The notes under the pieces: model-generated
The model's database searches: none
What the model was told of the DNA's origin: nothing
What the model saw: the letters and a program-made list of their open reading frames with translations, nothing else
Program-made: the position numbers and the translations under genes
Shown here: piece after piece, positions 8,885-18,001 of the stretch
Layout of the letters: every line of letters begins with the position of its first letter
How positions within the stretch are numbered: the first letter of the stretch is position 1
Assembly (NCBI RefSeq): GCF_014192575.1
Contig: NZ_JACHYC010000006.1
Span: forward strand, 372,001 to 436,000
DNA length: 64,000 bases
Direction of reading: 5' to 3'
Source: Variovorax sp. Sphag1AA
GTDB taxonomy: Bacteria > Pseudomonadota > Gammaproteobacteria > Burkholderiales > Burkholderiaceae_C

Positions 8885-10025
8885 GAAAAAAGGACTCCAG
8901 TGGCTGGTTGGGCTCGCGATCGTAGCAACGCTCGCCGCCTGCTCCACCGGCCCCCGGCAGCCCGAATGGACTTCGCAGACGCCGCCGGCCACCACGCCAC
9001 CATCGCGCGATCTCGGGCCACTGACCGGTTCTCTCGCACATCCCAAGAGTCGCTGGGTACCGGTTGCATGGTCGGAGCTCCCGGGCTTCAACGACGATGC
9101 CTTGCATGAGGGCTGGATCGCGATGATCACCAACTGTGCTCGGCCCAATGCGGCTTTCGCACCGTTGTGCCGCGAAGTGCGGCAACTGTCGCTGGCCGAG
9201 AACGACGAGCAGCGCGAATGGATGATGCAACGCCTGCAGCCCTATCGCGTCGAGGCCTACACCGGCCCGACCGACGGCAAGCTCACCAGCTACTACGAGC
9301 CGGTGTTCGAAGCGACGCGGCGACCGACGGCGACCAATATCTATCCCCTCTACCAGACACCCGCGGGTCTCGTTCCGAAGCGACCGTGGTACACGCGACA
9401 GGAGATCGACACGCTGCCGCAGGCGCAGGCCGCCCTGCGTGGGCGCGAGATCGCGTGGCTCGCCGATCCGATCGACGTGCTCATGCTGCACATCCAGGGT
9501 TCCGGACGCTTGCGCATGACCGAGCCGGACGGGGTGCAGCACGTGATCCGAGTGGCCTTCGCGGCGACCAACGAGCAGCCTTATCGCAGCGTGCAGCAGT
9601 GGCTCATCAGCCAGGGTGCGACGAAGGTCAGTGCGTGGCCGGACGACACGAAGCAGTGGGTCGCGCAGAACCCGCAGCGCCTGCAGCCGCTGCTGTGGAG
9701 CAATCCGCGCTATGTCTTTTTCAGGGAGGAAGCCTTGAACGAAGTCGATGCGGCTTCCGGGCCAGTCGGCGCGCAGGGTGTGCCGCTGACGCCGGGTCGC
9801 TCGATCGCAGTTGATCGCGACAGCATTCCGTACGGCACGCCGGTGTGGCTCGCATCGCCGGGGCCCGCGCTTCCGCTAGCGAAGCTGGTGGTGGCGCAGG
9901 ACACGGGCAGCGCGATCGTTGGTGCTGTGCGTGCCGACTACTTTGCCGGGACCGGCGCGGAAGCGGGCCGCATCGCGGCCCGCATGAACCAGCCGTTGCG
10001 CCTATGGGCCTTGTGGCCCAAATAG
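8883..10025 (+). CDS. mltA: Membrane-bound lytic murein transglycosylase A
   Basis: This is a 380-residue lipoprotein. The start was chosen because MKKGLQWLVGL and lipobox LAAC form a proper signal peptide; a longer frame would bury it. The MltA domain includes GSGRLRMTEPDG, and the C-terminal 3D domain has AQDTGSAIVGAVRADYF, in which Asp340 corresponds to the catalytic aspartate of the family. The enzyme cleaves the MurNAc-GlcNAc bond of peptidoglycan with formation of a 1,6-anhydro product, acting at the inner face of the outer membrane. No good Shine-Dalgarno is visible. The start codon overlaps that of a divergent small membrane protein. Confidence 0.92.
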   Translation: MKKGLQWLVGLAIVATLAACSTGPRQPEWTSQTPPATTPPSRDLGPLTGSLAHPKSRWVPVAWSELPGFNDDALHEGWIAMITNCARPNAAFAPLCREVRQLSLAENDEQREWMMQRLQPYRVEAYTGPTDGKLTSYYEPVFEATRRPTATNIYPLYQTPAGLVPKRPWYTRQEIDTLPQAQAALRGREIAWLADPIDVLMLHIQGSGRLRMTEPDGVQHVIRVAFAATNEQPYRSVQQWLISQGATKVSAWPDDTKQWVAQNPQRLQPLLWSNPRYVFFREEALNEVDAASGPVGAQGVPLTPGRSIAVDRDSIPYGTPVWLASPGPALPLAKLVVAQDTGSAIVGAVRADYFAGTGAEAGRIAARMNQPLRLWALWPK

Positions 10026-10037
10026 GCTCGCTCGGCG

Positions 10038-12440
10038 TCAGAGGCCGATCACGCCGCCGTCGTCCTTCGTGATCATCACCGTCGCCGAGCGCGGACGGGC
10101 AGTGGCGCCACCCGGACCGTAGGCCGCAACGCCAGCGCCGTTGCCCGGCCAGTGGCTTTCATACTTGCTCGGGTCGGCGATGTTGGCTGCGACTGTGTTC
10201 TCACCCGGGTGCTGGATGTTGATGAACAGCGCCTTGCCATCGGGCGATTCCGCGAGGCCGGTCACTTCAGCGCCGAGCGGGGCGGTCAGGAAGCGCTTGA
10301 AGATGGTGTCGTTCATCTTCTTGCCCGCATAGGTCGTCACCGTGACCGGGCCGGTGCCGGCGGTGCCGGGCTTGCCGTTGGCCTGGTTCACCACATCGAT
10401 CTTGCCGCCGTCGCCGTACTGGCCCGGAACGGCCGCCAGCAGCATGCAGTTGGTCACGTCGGTGTAGGCGTTGTCATCGGTCTGGATCCAGAGGATGCCG
10501 CTCGCGCGCGAGAACCAGCAGCCGTCGGGCTTGGAGAGATCGTTGAAGTCCGAGAGGCCCGACAGGTTCACGTTCTTCTGGTAGTTGACGTCATCCAGTC
10601 CGGCATCGGCCTTCGCCTGGCTGCCGAACAGATAGATGTCCCAGTTGAAGGTGGTGGCAGATGCGTCGTTGCCGGTTTCGCGGATGCGCATCACCTGCCC
10701 GTTCACGTTGCCCTTGAGCGTGGTGGCCGCGGCGTTCTGCGTCGAGATGCCCTTGTTGTCCAGCCAGTAGCGCGGGAAGGCCGGGTCCACATCCGGGTTG
10801 GGCACGTTGTTGCTGCTGGTGGTGCCGACCGAACCGCGATCGGGGTTCTCGGTCATGGTGATGTAGATCTCGCCGTTCTTCGGATTCACGGCGGTCCATT
10901 CGGGGCGGTCGCACTTGGTCGCGCCGGCAGCGTCGGCTGCGAGGCGTGCGTTGACCAGCACGTCCGCGAGGTCCGCGAAGGCATAGGTGCTGTTGCCCGA
11001 GATGTCGGGATTGCTCAGGTCCAGCTTGAGCCAGGTGCCGGTGCCGTCGGCGTTGAACTTCGCGGCGTAGAGCGTGCCGTCGTCGAGGTACTTCGCGCCG
11101 GTGGCGAGGCGGTCGGCCGGGTTCGCGTCGGCGGCGGCCCAGACGGCCTTCGAGACGTACTTGTAGACGTACTCGCTGCGCGAGTCGTCGCCCATGTAGA
11201 AGGCCAGCGGCTTGCCGACCACCGGGTTGCTCGGCCATGCGCCTTCATGCGCGAAGCGGCCGAGCCCGGTGTGCTTGACCGGCTTCGAGTTGGGGTCGTA
11301 CGGGTCGATCTCGACCACCCAGCCGAAGGTGTTGGCGGTGTTGCGGAAGTCGTCGGTGCCGTCGGTCGAGGCGCCGAGGCTGCTTGCGTCCCAGCGTGCG
11401 TACTCGGTGTTCGTGCCGTCGGCCGGCACGACAGTGGCCCAACGCTGGCCGCCGCCCGCGCCTTGGGCGAGGCCGATGCGCTTGAACGCGACCAGTTCCT
11501 TGGCGGTGCGCTTCACATCATCGGCCGAGCCGCGGCGGAAGAAGCCCGCGAAGTTTTCTTCGCAGGTGAGGTACGTGCCCCAGGGCGTGTAGCCGGAAGC
11601 GCAATTGCCGATCATCCCGCGCGTGTCGGTGCCGGCGGGCGAGTAGACCGTCTTCAGCAATGCCGAGCCGCGCGCCGGGCCGCCGAAGCTCATCGGCGTG
11701 CGGGGCGTGATGCGGCGATTGAAGGTCGAGTTCTTGACCACCGCGAACTTGCCGCCCGACTTGGCGATCTCGACTACCGATGCGCCGTGCGCCTCGACTT
11801 CCTTGATCGCTTCCGCTTCGGGGCGCGGCCCGGCGCTGGAGCCGGAGTTGGTCTGGCCGCTCGCGTGCATGAACACCACCGTGCCGTTGATCGCCTCGTG
11901 GTTGATCGCCATCAGCGCGCGGTCGTTGGACGAGAGCGTCGGCTTGCCGCTGGCATCGAGGCCGAAGTAGTGCATGCCGTCGTGGTGGTCGCCGCTGCGG
12001 CGACCGAAGTTGTCGTCGGTGCCGTCGTTCTTGTAGTCGGTGACGGCGGGGTCGATCGAGTCGCCGGTCGCGTAGATCACCGTGGCGGTGTAGCCCGCTG
12101 GCACAGCGACGCGGTCGGCGAGATCCTTGGCGACGGCATTGAAGCCCAGCTTGGGGTCCGCGGAGGCAGGCGCCGGGGCGGGTGCCGGCGTGGGGGCCGG
12201 AGAAGGTGCGGCCGACACCGGCGGGATGAAGCCGTTGCTGCTGCCGCCGCCGCAGGCTGACAGCGCCAGCGGGCCGAGCGTTGCCGCGGTCAGGGCGCCG
12301 ACGCCGCCGCGCAGCAGATGCCGGCGATGCATGCGGGTGGCGATGACTTCGTGAAGGCTCGCGTTCGCGCTGGTGTTGTTGTCGAGGTCGTCCGGATCGA
12401 TGGATTCAACGGGCGACGGAGGCGTGGAGAGATGTTTCAT
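10038..12440 (-). CDS. phoX: PhoX-family (DUF839) alkaline phosphatase, Tat-exported
   Basis: This is an 800-residue member of the PhoX/DUF839 family. The N-terminus carries a twin-arginine motif (RRHLLRG, about 39-45) and then a hydrophobic stretch ending in lipobox-like LSAC (Cys63), so it may be a Tat-exported lipoprotein. An Ala/Pro repeat linker follows (about 75-95). Family-typical segments include YLTCEENFAGFF, GRFAHEGAW and PEWTAVNPKNGEIYITMTEN. PhoX enzymes release phosphate from organic phosphomonoesters using Ca and Fe cofactors in the periplasm. No clear Pho box was found in the upstream gap, so phosphate control is not supported by sequence. Convergent with mltA. Confidence 0.88.
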   Translation of the reverse strand: MKHLSTPPSPVESIDPDDLDNNTSANASLHEVIATRMHRRHLLRGGVGALTAATLGPLALSACGGGSSNGFIPPVSAAPSPAPTPAPAPAPASADPKLGFNAVAKDLADRVAVPAGYTATVIYATGDSIDPAVTDYKNDGTDDNFGRRSGDHHDGMHYFGLDASGKPTLSSNDRALMAINHEAINGTVVFMHASGQTNSGSSAGPRPEAEAIKEVEAHGASVVEIAKSGGKFAVVKNSTFNRRITPRTPMSFGGPARGSALLKTVYSPAGTDTRGMIGNCASGYTPWGTYLTCEENFAGFFRRGSADDVKRTAKELVAFKRIGLAQGAGGGQRWATVVPADGTNTEYARWDASSLGASTDGTDDFRNTANTFGWVVEIDPYDPNSKPVKHTGLGRFAHEGAWPSNPVVGKPLAFYMGDDSRSEYVYKYVSKAVWAAADANPADRLATGAKYLDDGTLYAAKFNADGTGTWLKLDLSNPDISGNSTYAFADLADVLVNARLAADAAGATKCDRPEWTAVNPKNGEIYITMTENPDRGSVGTTSSNNVPNPDVDPAFPRYWLDNKGISTQNAAATTLKGNVNGQVMRIRETGNDASATTFNWDIYLFGSQAKADAGLDDVNYQKNVNLSGLSDFNDLSKPDGCWFSRASGILWIQTDDNAYTDVTNCMLLAAVPGQYGDGGKIDVVNQANGKPGTAGTGPVTVTTYAGKKMNDTIFKRFLTAPLGAEVTGLAESPDGKALFINIQHPGENTVAANIADPSKYESHWPGNGAGVAAYGPGGATARPRSATVMITKDDGGVIGL

Positions 12441-12515
12441 CGTTGTGGTCTGACTGACGGGAGCCTGACCATAACGATGCAGTGTGAAACTTTTGTTGCA
12501 CCTCGCTGCGCCCGC

Positions 12516-12977
12516 TCAGGGCAATGGCAGCGCTGTCTTGTAACGGACCTGCTTGAGCGCAAAGCTCGACCGGATCTTCTCGATGCCGCGGATCGGCGTG
12601 AGTTGTTCGAGGATGAATTTCTCCAGCGCCGCGATGTCGGCGACCGCCACGCGGATCAGGTAGTCGCTGTCTCCGGTCATGAGGTAGCACTCCATGACCT
12701 CGTCGTGTTCGGCGATGCGTTGTTCGAAATCCGCGAGCGACTGCTTGCTCTGCGTCTTGAGGCTGATCGAGATGAACACGTTCAGTCCCAGGCCGAGCGC
12801 GCTCGCGCTGGCCAGCGCGACATAGCGCTGGATGACGCCGTTGTTTTCGAGCGCCTTCACGCGCGCGAGACAGGGTGATGGCGAGAGATGGACGCGGCGC
12901 GCGAGTTCGACATTGGACAGCGAGCCGTCGCGCTGGAGCTCATCAAGAATGCGCAGATCGATCGCGTCGAGTTCCAT
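12516..12977 (-). CDS. Lrp/AsnC-family transcriptional regulator (divergent from E1)
   Basis: This is a 153-residue regulator. It has an N-terminal winged helix-turn-helix (DLRILDELQRDGSLSNVELA; SPSPCLARVKALE) and a C-terminal RAM/AsnC ligand-binding domain (about 65-145, containing MECYLMTGDSDYLIRV). The start MELDAID was chosen over a longer frame by family alignment. It is divergent from the E1 gene 13084-15720 across 106 bases. In Pseudomonas an Lrp-type regulator (MdeR) sits with the E1 gene mdeB, so it probably controls its neighbour in response to an amino acid. The ligand is unknown. Confidence 0.88.
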   Translation of the reverse strand: MELDAIDLRILDELQRDGSLSNVELARRVHLSPSPCLARVKALENNGVIQRYVALASASALGLGLNVFISISLKTQSKQSLADFEQRIAEHDEVMECYLMTGDSDYLIRVAVADIAALEKFILEQLTPIRGIEKIRSSFALKQVRYKTALPLP

Positions 12978-12978
12978 G

Positions 12979-13010
12979 AAATGCCGGAAAAGTCGTAAGT
13001 CGCGGCATTT
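12979..13010. promoter_or_regulatory. Inverted repeat, candidate Lrp-type operator
   Basis: AAATGCCG (12979-12986) and CGGCATTT (13003-13010) form a perfect 8-bp inverted repeat separated by 16 bases. It begins directly upstream of the Lrp start codon, inside the divergent promoter region. The position fits autoregulation and control of the E1 gene. Binding is inference. Confidence 0.4.
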
Positions 13011-13083
13011 TATGCGGCGCATGTCCCTGAAGCCGTGTAGAAAACAGCACCCCATTCCATCGACCGCGGCCTAGAGTGCAAGC

Positions 13084-15720
13084 ATGAACGCCCCGATTCC
13101 GCCCGACCAGCTCCGCGCATTGCTCGATACCGCCTTGCACGACCCGGATCCCGTAGAAACCGCCGAATGGCGCGAGGCTTTCGTCGCGCTCGCGGAAACG
13201 CAAGGGCCGGCGCGCGCGCGCTGGATGCTCGACGAGCTCGCGCGCATGGCGCGTGCACAGCGCATCGGCTGGCAGCCGGAACTGTCGACGCCTTACGTCA
13301 ACACCATCGCGGTCGAAGCGCAACCGCCGTTCCCCGGCGATCTCGCGATCGAAGAACGGCTCGCTTCGCTGATGCGCTGGAATGCGCTCGCGATGGTCGT
13401 GCGTGCCAATCAGGCCTACGGCGAGCTCGGCGGACATATCGCGAGCTATGCCAGCGCCGCTGATCTGTTCGAGACCGGCTTCAACCACTTCTTCCATGCG
13501 CGCTCGGCGACGCATCGCGGTGACCTCGTCTTCTTCCAGCCGCATAGCGCACCGGGTGTGTATGCACGTGCCTTCCTCGAAGGGCGGCTGGGTGAAGAAG
13601 ACCTGATGCACTACCGCCAGGAACTCACCGCGCCGGCCTTTGTCGACGGCAAGGGTGCGCGCGGCTTGAGCAGCTATCCGCATCCGTACCTGATGCCGGA
13701 TTTCTGGCAGTTCCCTACCGGCTCGATGGGCATCGGGCCGATCAGCTCGATCTATCACGCACGCTTCATGCGCTATCTCTCGCACCGCGGCCTGCTCGAT
13801 TGCGAAGGGCGCAAGGTGTGGGGTGTGTTCGGCGACGGCGAAATGGACGAGCCCGAGTCGATGAGCGCGCTCACGCTCGCCGCGCGCGAGAAGCTCGACA
13901 ACCTCGTGTGGGTCGTCAACTGCAATCTGCAGCGGCTCGACGGGCCGGTGCGCGGCAACGGCCGGATCATCGACGAGCTCGAAAAGCTCTTTGCCGGTGC
14001 GGGCTGGAACGTCATCAAGCTGGTGTGGGGCAGCGACTGGGACGGGCTCTTCGCGCGCGACGTGAACGGCGCGCTCACGCGTGCTTTCGCGAACACGGTC
14101 GACGGGCAGATGCAGACCTTTGCCGCGAAGGACGGCCGCTATAACCGCGAGACCTTCTTCGGCCAGGACCCTGAGCTCGCGCGACTTGTCGAAGGACTCA
14201 CCGACGAGCAGATCGACCGCCTGAAGCGCGGCGGCCACGACCTCGTGAAGATCCATGCCGCGTACGCTGCCGCCGCAGCGCATCGCGGCCAGCCGACCGT
14301 GATCCTCGCCCACACCAAGAAGGGCTACGGCATGGGCAGTGCGGGTCAGGGCAAGATGACCACGCACTCGCAGAAGAAGCTGGACGACACGGACCTCATC
14401 GAATTCCGTAACCGCTTCAGTCTGCCGCTGACCGACGAACAGGCGACGACGGCCGCGTTCTACCGGCCCGCCGAAGACAGCCCCGAGATGCACTACCTGC
14501 TCGGCCACCGCGCCGCGCTCGGTGGCAGCATGCCCCGCCGCGAGACCGCGTGCGATGTGGTGGCGAAGCCCGACATCGCGGCCTACGCACAGTTCGCAGT
14601 TGCCGCAGCGGGCAAGGAGATGAGTACCACCATGGCCTTTGTGCGCATGTTGGGCAATCTCATGAAGGACAAGACGATCGGCCCGCGCGTGGTGCCCATC
14701 GTCGCGGACGAGGCGCGGACCTTCGGCATGGCCAACCTCTTCAAGCAGGTCGGCATCTATTCGAGCGTGGGTCAGCGCTATGCGCCGGAGGACATCGGCT
14801 CGGTGCTGTCGTACCGCGAGGCGACCGACGGGCAGATCCTCGAAGAGGGCATCAGCGAAGCCGGTGCGATCGCGAGCTGGACCGCCGCCGCCACGAGCTA
14901 CAGCGTGCATGGGCTCGCGATGCTGCCGTTCTACATCTACTACTCGATGTTCGGCTTCCAGCGTGTGGGCGATCAGATCTGGGCCGCCGCCGACCAGCGG
15001 CCGCGCGGCTTCCTGCTCGGCGCGACCTCGGGCCGCACGACGCTGGGCGGCGAAGGGCTGCAGCACCAGGACGGATCGAGCCACCTCATAGCCGCGACCA
15101 TTCCGAACTGCAAGGCCTACGACCCGGCCTTCGCGGGTGAGATGGCGGTGATCGTCGATGCCGGCATCCGCGAAATGATGGTCGAGCAGAAGGACGTGTT
15201 CTATTACGTCACGCTCATGAACGAGAACTACGCGCAGCCGGATCTTCCGGCGGGCGCGGAGTCGCAGGTGCTGCGCGGGTGCTATCGCTTCAGCGGCGGC
15301 AAGGAATCGAAAGTCACGTTGCTGGGTTCCGGCGCGATCCTCACCGAAGTCATCAAGGCGGCCGCGCTGCTGGCCGCCGAAGGCATCGAGGCCGAGGTGC
15401 TCAGCGTGACGAGCTGGAGCGAGCTCGCGCGCGATGGGCAGGCTTGTGAAGAGCGCGCGCTGGCTGGCGATGCCGATGCGGGCACGCCCTTCATCGCGCA
15501 GCAACTCGCAGGCTGCAGCGGCCCGGTGATCGCGGCGACCGACTACGTGCGTGCAGTTCCCGAAAGCATCCGCGCCTTCGTGCCGCAGGGCCGTCGCTAC
15601 CTCACGCTCGGCACCGATGGCTTCGGCCGAAGCGACACGCGCGCCGCGTTGCGCAAGTTCTTCGGCGTCGATTCGCAGAGCATCGCGCGCGCTGCGCGCC
15701 ACGCGCTGACCTCACGCTGA
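13084..15720 (+). CDS. AceE/MdeB-type homodimeric 2-oxo acid dehydrogenase E1
   Basis: This is an 878-residue thiamine-diphosphate enzyme, close to E. coli AceE in length (887). The TPP/Mg motif is clear: GDGEMDEPES at about 250-259, then NCNLQRLDGPVRGNG from about 279. The pyrimidine-binding domain holds TSGRTTLGGEGLQHQDGSSH-like sequence in the second half. It decarboxylates a 2-oxo acid and passes the acyl group to a lipoyl E2. No E2 or E3 gene is adjacent, so this is probably not the housekeeping PDH operon. A stand-alone E1 next to an Lrp-type regulator resembles Pseudomonas mdeB (2-oxobutyrate dehydrogenase), but no methionine gamma-lyase gene is present. Annotation pipelines often call this branch 'transketolase'. 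Confidence 0.85.
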   Translation: MNAPIPPDQLRALLDTALHDPDPVETAEWREAFVALAETQGPARARWMLDELARMARAQRIGWQPELSTPYVNTIAVEAQPPFPGDLAIEERLASLMRWNALAMVVRANQAYGELGGHIASYASAADLFETGFNHFFHARSATHRGDLVFFQPHSAPGVYARAFLEGRLGEEDLMHYRQELTAPAFVDGKGARGLSSYPHPYLMPDFWQFPTGSMGIGPISSIYHARFMRYLSHRGLLDCEGRKVWGVFGDGEMDEPESMSALTLAAREKLDNLVWVVNCNLQRLDGPVRGNGRIIDELEKLFAGAGWNVIKLVWGSDWDGLFARDVNGALTRAFANTVDGQMQTFAAKDGRYNRETFFGQDPELARLVEGLTDEQIDRLKRGGHDLVKIHAAYAAAAAHRGQPTVILAHTKKGYGMGSAGQGKMTTHSQKKLDDTDLIEFRNRFSLPLTDEQATTAAFYRPAEDSPEMHYLLGHRAALGGSMPRRETACDVVAKPDIAAYAQFAVAAAGKEMSTTMAFVRMLGNLMKDKTIGPRVVPIVADEARTFGMANLFKQVGIYSSVGQRYAPEDIGSVLSYREATDGQILEEGISEAGAIASWTAAATSYSVHGLAMLPFYIYYSMFGFQRVGDQIWAAADQRPRGFLLGATSGRTTLGGEGLQHQDGSSHLIAATIPNCKAYDPAFAGEMAVIVDAGIREMMVEQKDVFYYVTLMNENYAQPDLPAGAESQVLRGCYRFSGGKESKVTLLGSGAILTEVIKAAALLAAEGIEAEVLSVTSWSELARDGQACEERALAGDADAGTPFIAQQLAGCSGPVIAATDYVRAVPESIRAFVPQGRRYLTLGTDGFGRSDTRAALRKFFGVDSQSIARAARHALTSR

Positions 15721-15839
15721 GCGGCCAAGCGGGGTTAGCCCGGCTGTACGGCGCGCGGGCAGATTCCTAAGATCGAGACCTCGCGCCGCGCGGTGATTCA
15801 TGCCGCGCCGGCCTTCATTCGACTTCCACGGGAATCTCC

Positions 15840-16736
15840 ATGAAGAAGGCAGGACTCATCGGCCTGGGCGCCATGGGCGCCGGCATCGCAGCGACGCTGC
15901 GCAGCCGAGGTTTTGAAGTGCATGTGTGCGATGTGCGGCCCGGCGCCGCGCTGCAGTTCGCGGAGCATGGTGGCGTCGCGTGGGGCACGCCAGCGCAGGT
16001 TGCGAGCGCATGCGATGTCGTGGTCTCGGTCGTGGTCAACGCGCAGCAGACCGAGGCTGTGCTCTTCGGCGAACACGGCGCTGCAGCGGCGATGAAGCCG
16101 GGCAGCGTGTTCATCATGTGTTCGACGGTCGACCCGAACTGGTCCGTCGCGCTTGAAGAGCGGCTAGGCGCGCTCGGCATTCACTACATCGACGCACCGA
16201 TTTCCGGCGGCGCGGCCAAGGCTGCGAGCGGGCAGATGACCGTGATGAGTTCCGCGAAGCCGGAGGCCTACGAGAAGGCTGGCGACGTGCTCGACGGCAT
16301 GGCCGGCAAGGTCTACCGGCTCGGCGACCGCGCGGGTGCGGGCAGCAAGGTGAAGATCATCAACCAGCTCCTCGCCGGCGTGCACATCGCCGCGGCCGCT
16401 GAAGCGATGGCGCTCGGGTTGCGCGAAGGCGTGTCGCCCGAGGCGCTCTACGATGTCATCACGCACAGCGCCGGCAACAGCTGGATGTTCGAGAACCGCA
16501 TGGCGCACGTGCTGGCGGGCGACTACACACCGCTGTCGGCGGTCGACATCTTCGTGAAGGACCTCGGACTGGTGCTCGACACTGCGCGCGCAAGCAAGTT
16601 TCCGCTGCCGCTCGCATCGACCGCGCACCAGATGTTCATGCAGGCATCGACCGCCGGTCACGCGAAAGAGGATGACAGCGCGGTCATCAAGATCTTCCCC
16701 GGCATCGAACTGCCGCCATCCAAAGGCAAGAAATGA
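15840..16736 (+). CDS. ltnD: L-threonate dehydrogenase
   Basis: This is a 298-residue enzyme of the 3-hydroxyisobutyrate dehydrogenase family. It has the NAD-binding GLGAMGAG at about 8-15, a substrate-binding segment DAPISGGAAKAASG, and catalytic Lys172 within GAGSKVKIINQ. The direct link to otnK, otnC and otnI identifies it as LtnD, which oxidises L-threonate at C2 to 2-oxo-tetronate. The D-erythronate version of the pathway uses a different dehydrogenase family. It is the first gene of a six-gene operon and overlaps otnK by ATGA. About 119 bases separate it from the E1 gene. No regulator for the cluster is adjacent. Confidence 0.87.
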   Translation: MKKAGLIGLGAMGAGIAATLRSRGFEVHVCDVRPGAALQFAEHGGVAWGTPAQVASACDVVVSVVVNAQQTEAVLFGEHGAAAAMKPGSVFIMCSTVDPNWSVALEERLGALGIHYIDAPISGGAAKAASGQMTVMSSAKPEAYEKAGDVLDGMAGKVYRLGDRAGAGSKVKIINQLLAGVHIAAAAEAMALGLREGVSPEALYDVITHSAGNSWMFENRMAHVLAGDYTPLSAVDIFVKDLGLVLDTARASKFPLPLASTAHQMFMQASTAGHAKEDDSAVIKIFPGIELPPSKGKK

Positions 16737-18001
16737 GTGTTCTGCTCGGCTGCATCGCCGATGACTTCACGGGCGCGACTGATCTCGCGAACAACCTCGT
16801 GCGCGCTGGCATGCGTGCGGTGCAGACCATCGGCGTGCCGGCAGCCCCGCTGGATGCCGACGTGGATGCGGTGATCGTCGCGCTCAAGTCGCGCACCATT
16901 GCGCCGGAGGAGGCCATCGCGCAATCGCTCGATGCCCTGCGATGGCTGCAGGCGCAGGGCGCGAAGCAGATCTACTTCAAGTACTGCTCCACGTTCGACA
17001 GCACGCCGAAGGGCAACATCGGGCCGGTGACTGAGGCACTGATGGATGCGCTGGGCTGCGACTTCACGATCGCAACGCCGGCCTTTCCGGACAACAAGCG
17101 GACGGTGTTCAAGGGCTATCTATTCGCGGGTGACGTGCTGCTCAACGAGAGCGGCATGCAGAACCATCCGCTCACGCCGATGACCGACGCGAACCTCGTG
17201 CGCGTGATGCAGGCACAGACGCGGCGCAAGGTGGGGCTCATCGACTACATGACGGTGGCGCGCGGTGCGTCGGCGATCCGCGAGCGCATCGCGCAGCTTC
17301 GCTCCGAAGGCGTGGGCGTCGCGATCGTCGATGCGGTGTCCAACGATGACCTCATGCGGCTCGGCCCGGCGTTGGCGGACATGCCACTGGTCACCGCGGG
17401 TTCGGGTGTGGCGATCGGGCTGCCGGCGAACTTCGGCATCGCGCCTTCGTCCGCTGCGAGTGCGTTGCCGAAGGCCGACGGACTGCGCGCCGTAGTGTCC
17501 GGAAGCTGTTCGCTCGCGACCAATCGCCAGGTGGCGGACTTCATTGCTTCGGGCGGACCGGCACTCGCGATCGATCCGCTGCAGATTGCTGCTGGCGTCG
17601 ACGTGGCGTCGCAGGCGCTGGGTTGGGCTGCGCCATTGCTCGAACGCGGACCGGTGCTCGTCTACTCGACCGCCGATGCGTCCGCCGTGAAATCCGTGCA
17701 GGGCCGCCTCGGCGTCGACGAAGCCGGTGCGATGGTGGAGCGCACCATCGCCGCGATCGCGCGCGGCCTGGTCGAACGCGGCGTTCGCCAGCTTGTGGTC
17801 GCGGGCGGCGAAACCTCTGGCGCATGCGTCCAGGCGCTCGGCATTGCGCAGTTGCAGATCGGCGCGCAGATCGACCCCGGCGTGCCCTGGTGCCATGCGC
17901 GCAGCGATGCGGTCGGTGGCGCTGGCCTGCATATTGCGTTGAAGTCCGGTAACTTCGGGACCGATGACTTCTTCTCCAAAGCCTTTGAATCGATCGCATG
18001 A
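16733..18001 (+). CDS. otnK: 3-oxo-tetronate kinase (DUF1537 family)
   Basis: This is a 422-residue DUF1537 kinase. The N-terminal sugar-binding domain starts with the family signature IADDFTGATDLANN (about 9-22). The C-terminal nucleotide-binding domain contains SGSCSLATNRQV and QLVVAGGETSGACV. OtnK phosphorylates 3-oxo-tetronate at O4, the third step of L-threonate breakdown. Start and stop overlap the neighbouring genes by 4 bases on both sides, indicating translational coupling. The assignment rests on family plus the complete pathway context. Confidence 0.9.
   Translation: MSVLLGCIADDFTGATDLANNLVRAGMRAVQTIGVPAAPLDADVDAVIVALKSRTIAPEEAIAQSLDALRWLQAQGAKQIYFKYCSTFDSTPKGNIGPVTEALMDALGCDFTIATPAFPDNKRTVFKGYLFAGDVLLNESGMQNHPLTPMTDANLVRVMQAQTRRKVGLIDYMTVARGASAIRERIAQLRSEGVGVAIVDAVSNDDLMRLGPALADMPLVTAGSGVAIGLPANFGIAPSSAASALPKADGLRAVVSGSCSLATNRQVADFIASGGPALAIDPLQIAAGVDVASQALGWAAPLLERGPVLVYSTADASAVKSVQGRLGVDEAGAMVERTIAAIARGLVERGVRQLVVAGGETSGACVQALGIAQLQIGAQIDPGVPWCHARSDAVGGAGLHIALKSGNFGTDDFFSKAFESIA

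Noticed and set aside
12441..12515. Pho box upstream of phoX
   Set aside because: No pair of CTGTCAT-like repeats with the right spacing could be found in the gap or just beyond it.
12943..15702. 919-codon minus-strand open frame opposite the E1 gene
   Set aside because: Antisense to a protein with clear TPP motifs; Arg/His/Ala-rich translation without domains.
13084..15720. Housekeeping pyruvate dehydrogenase operon
   Set aside because: No E2 or E3 genes are adjacent, and the next operon is unrelated.
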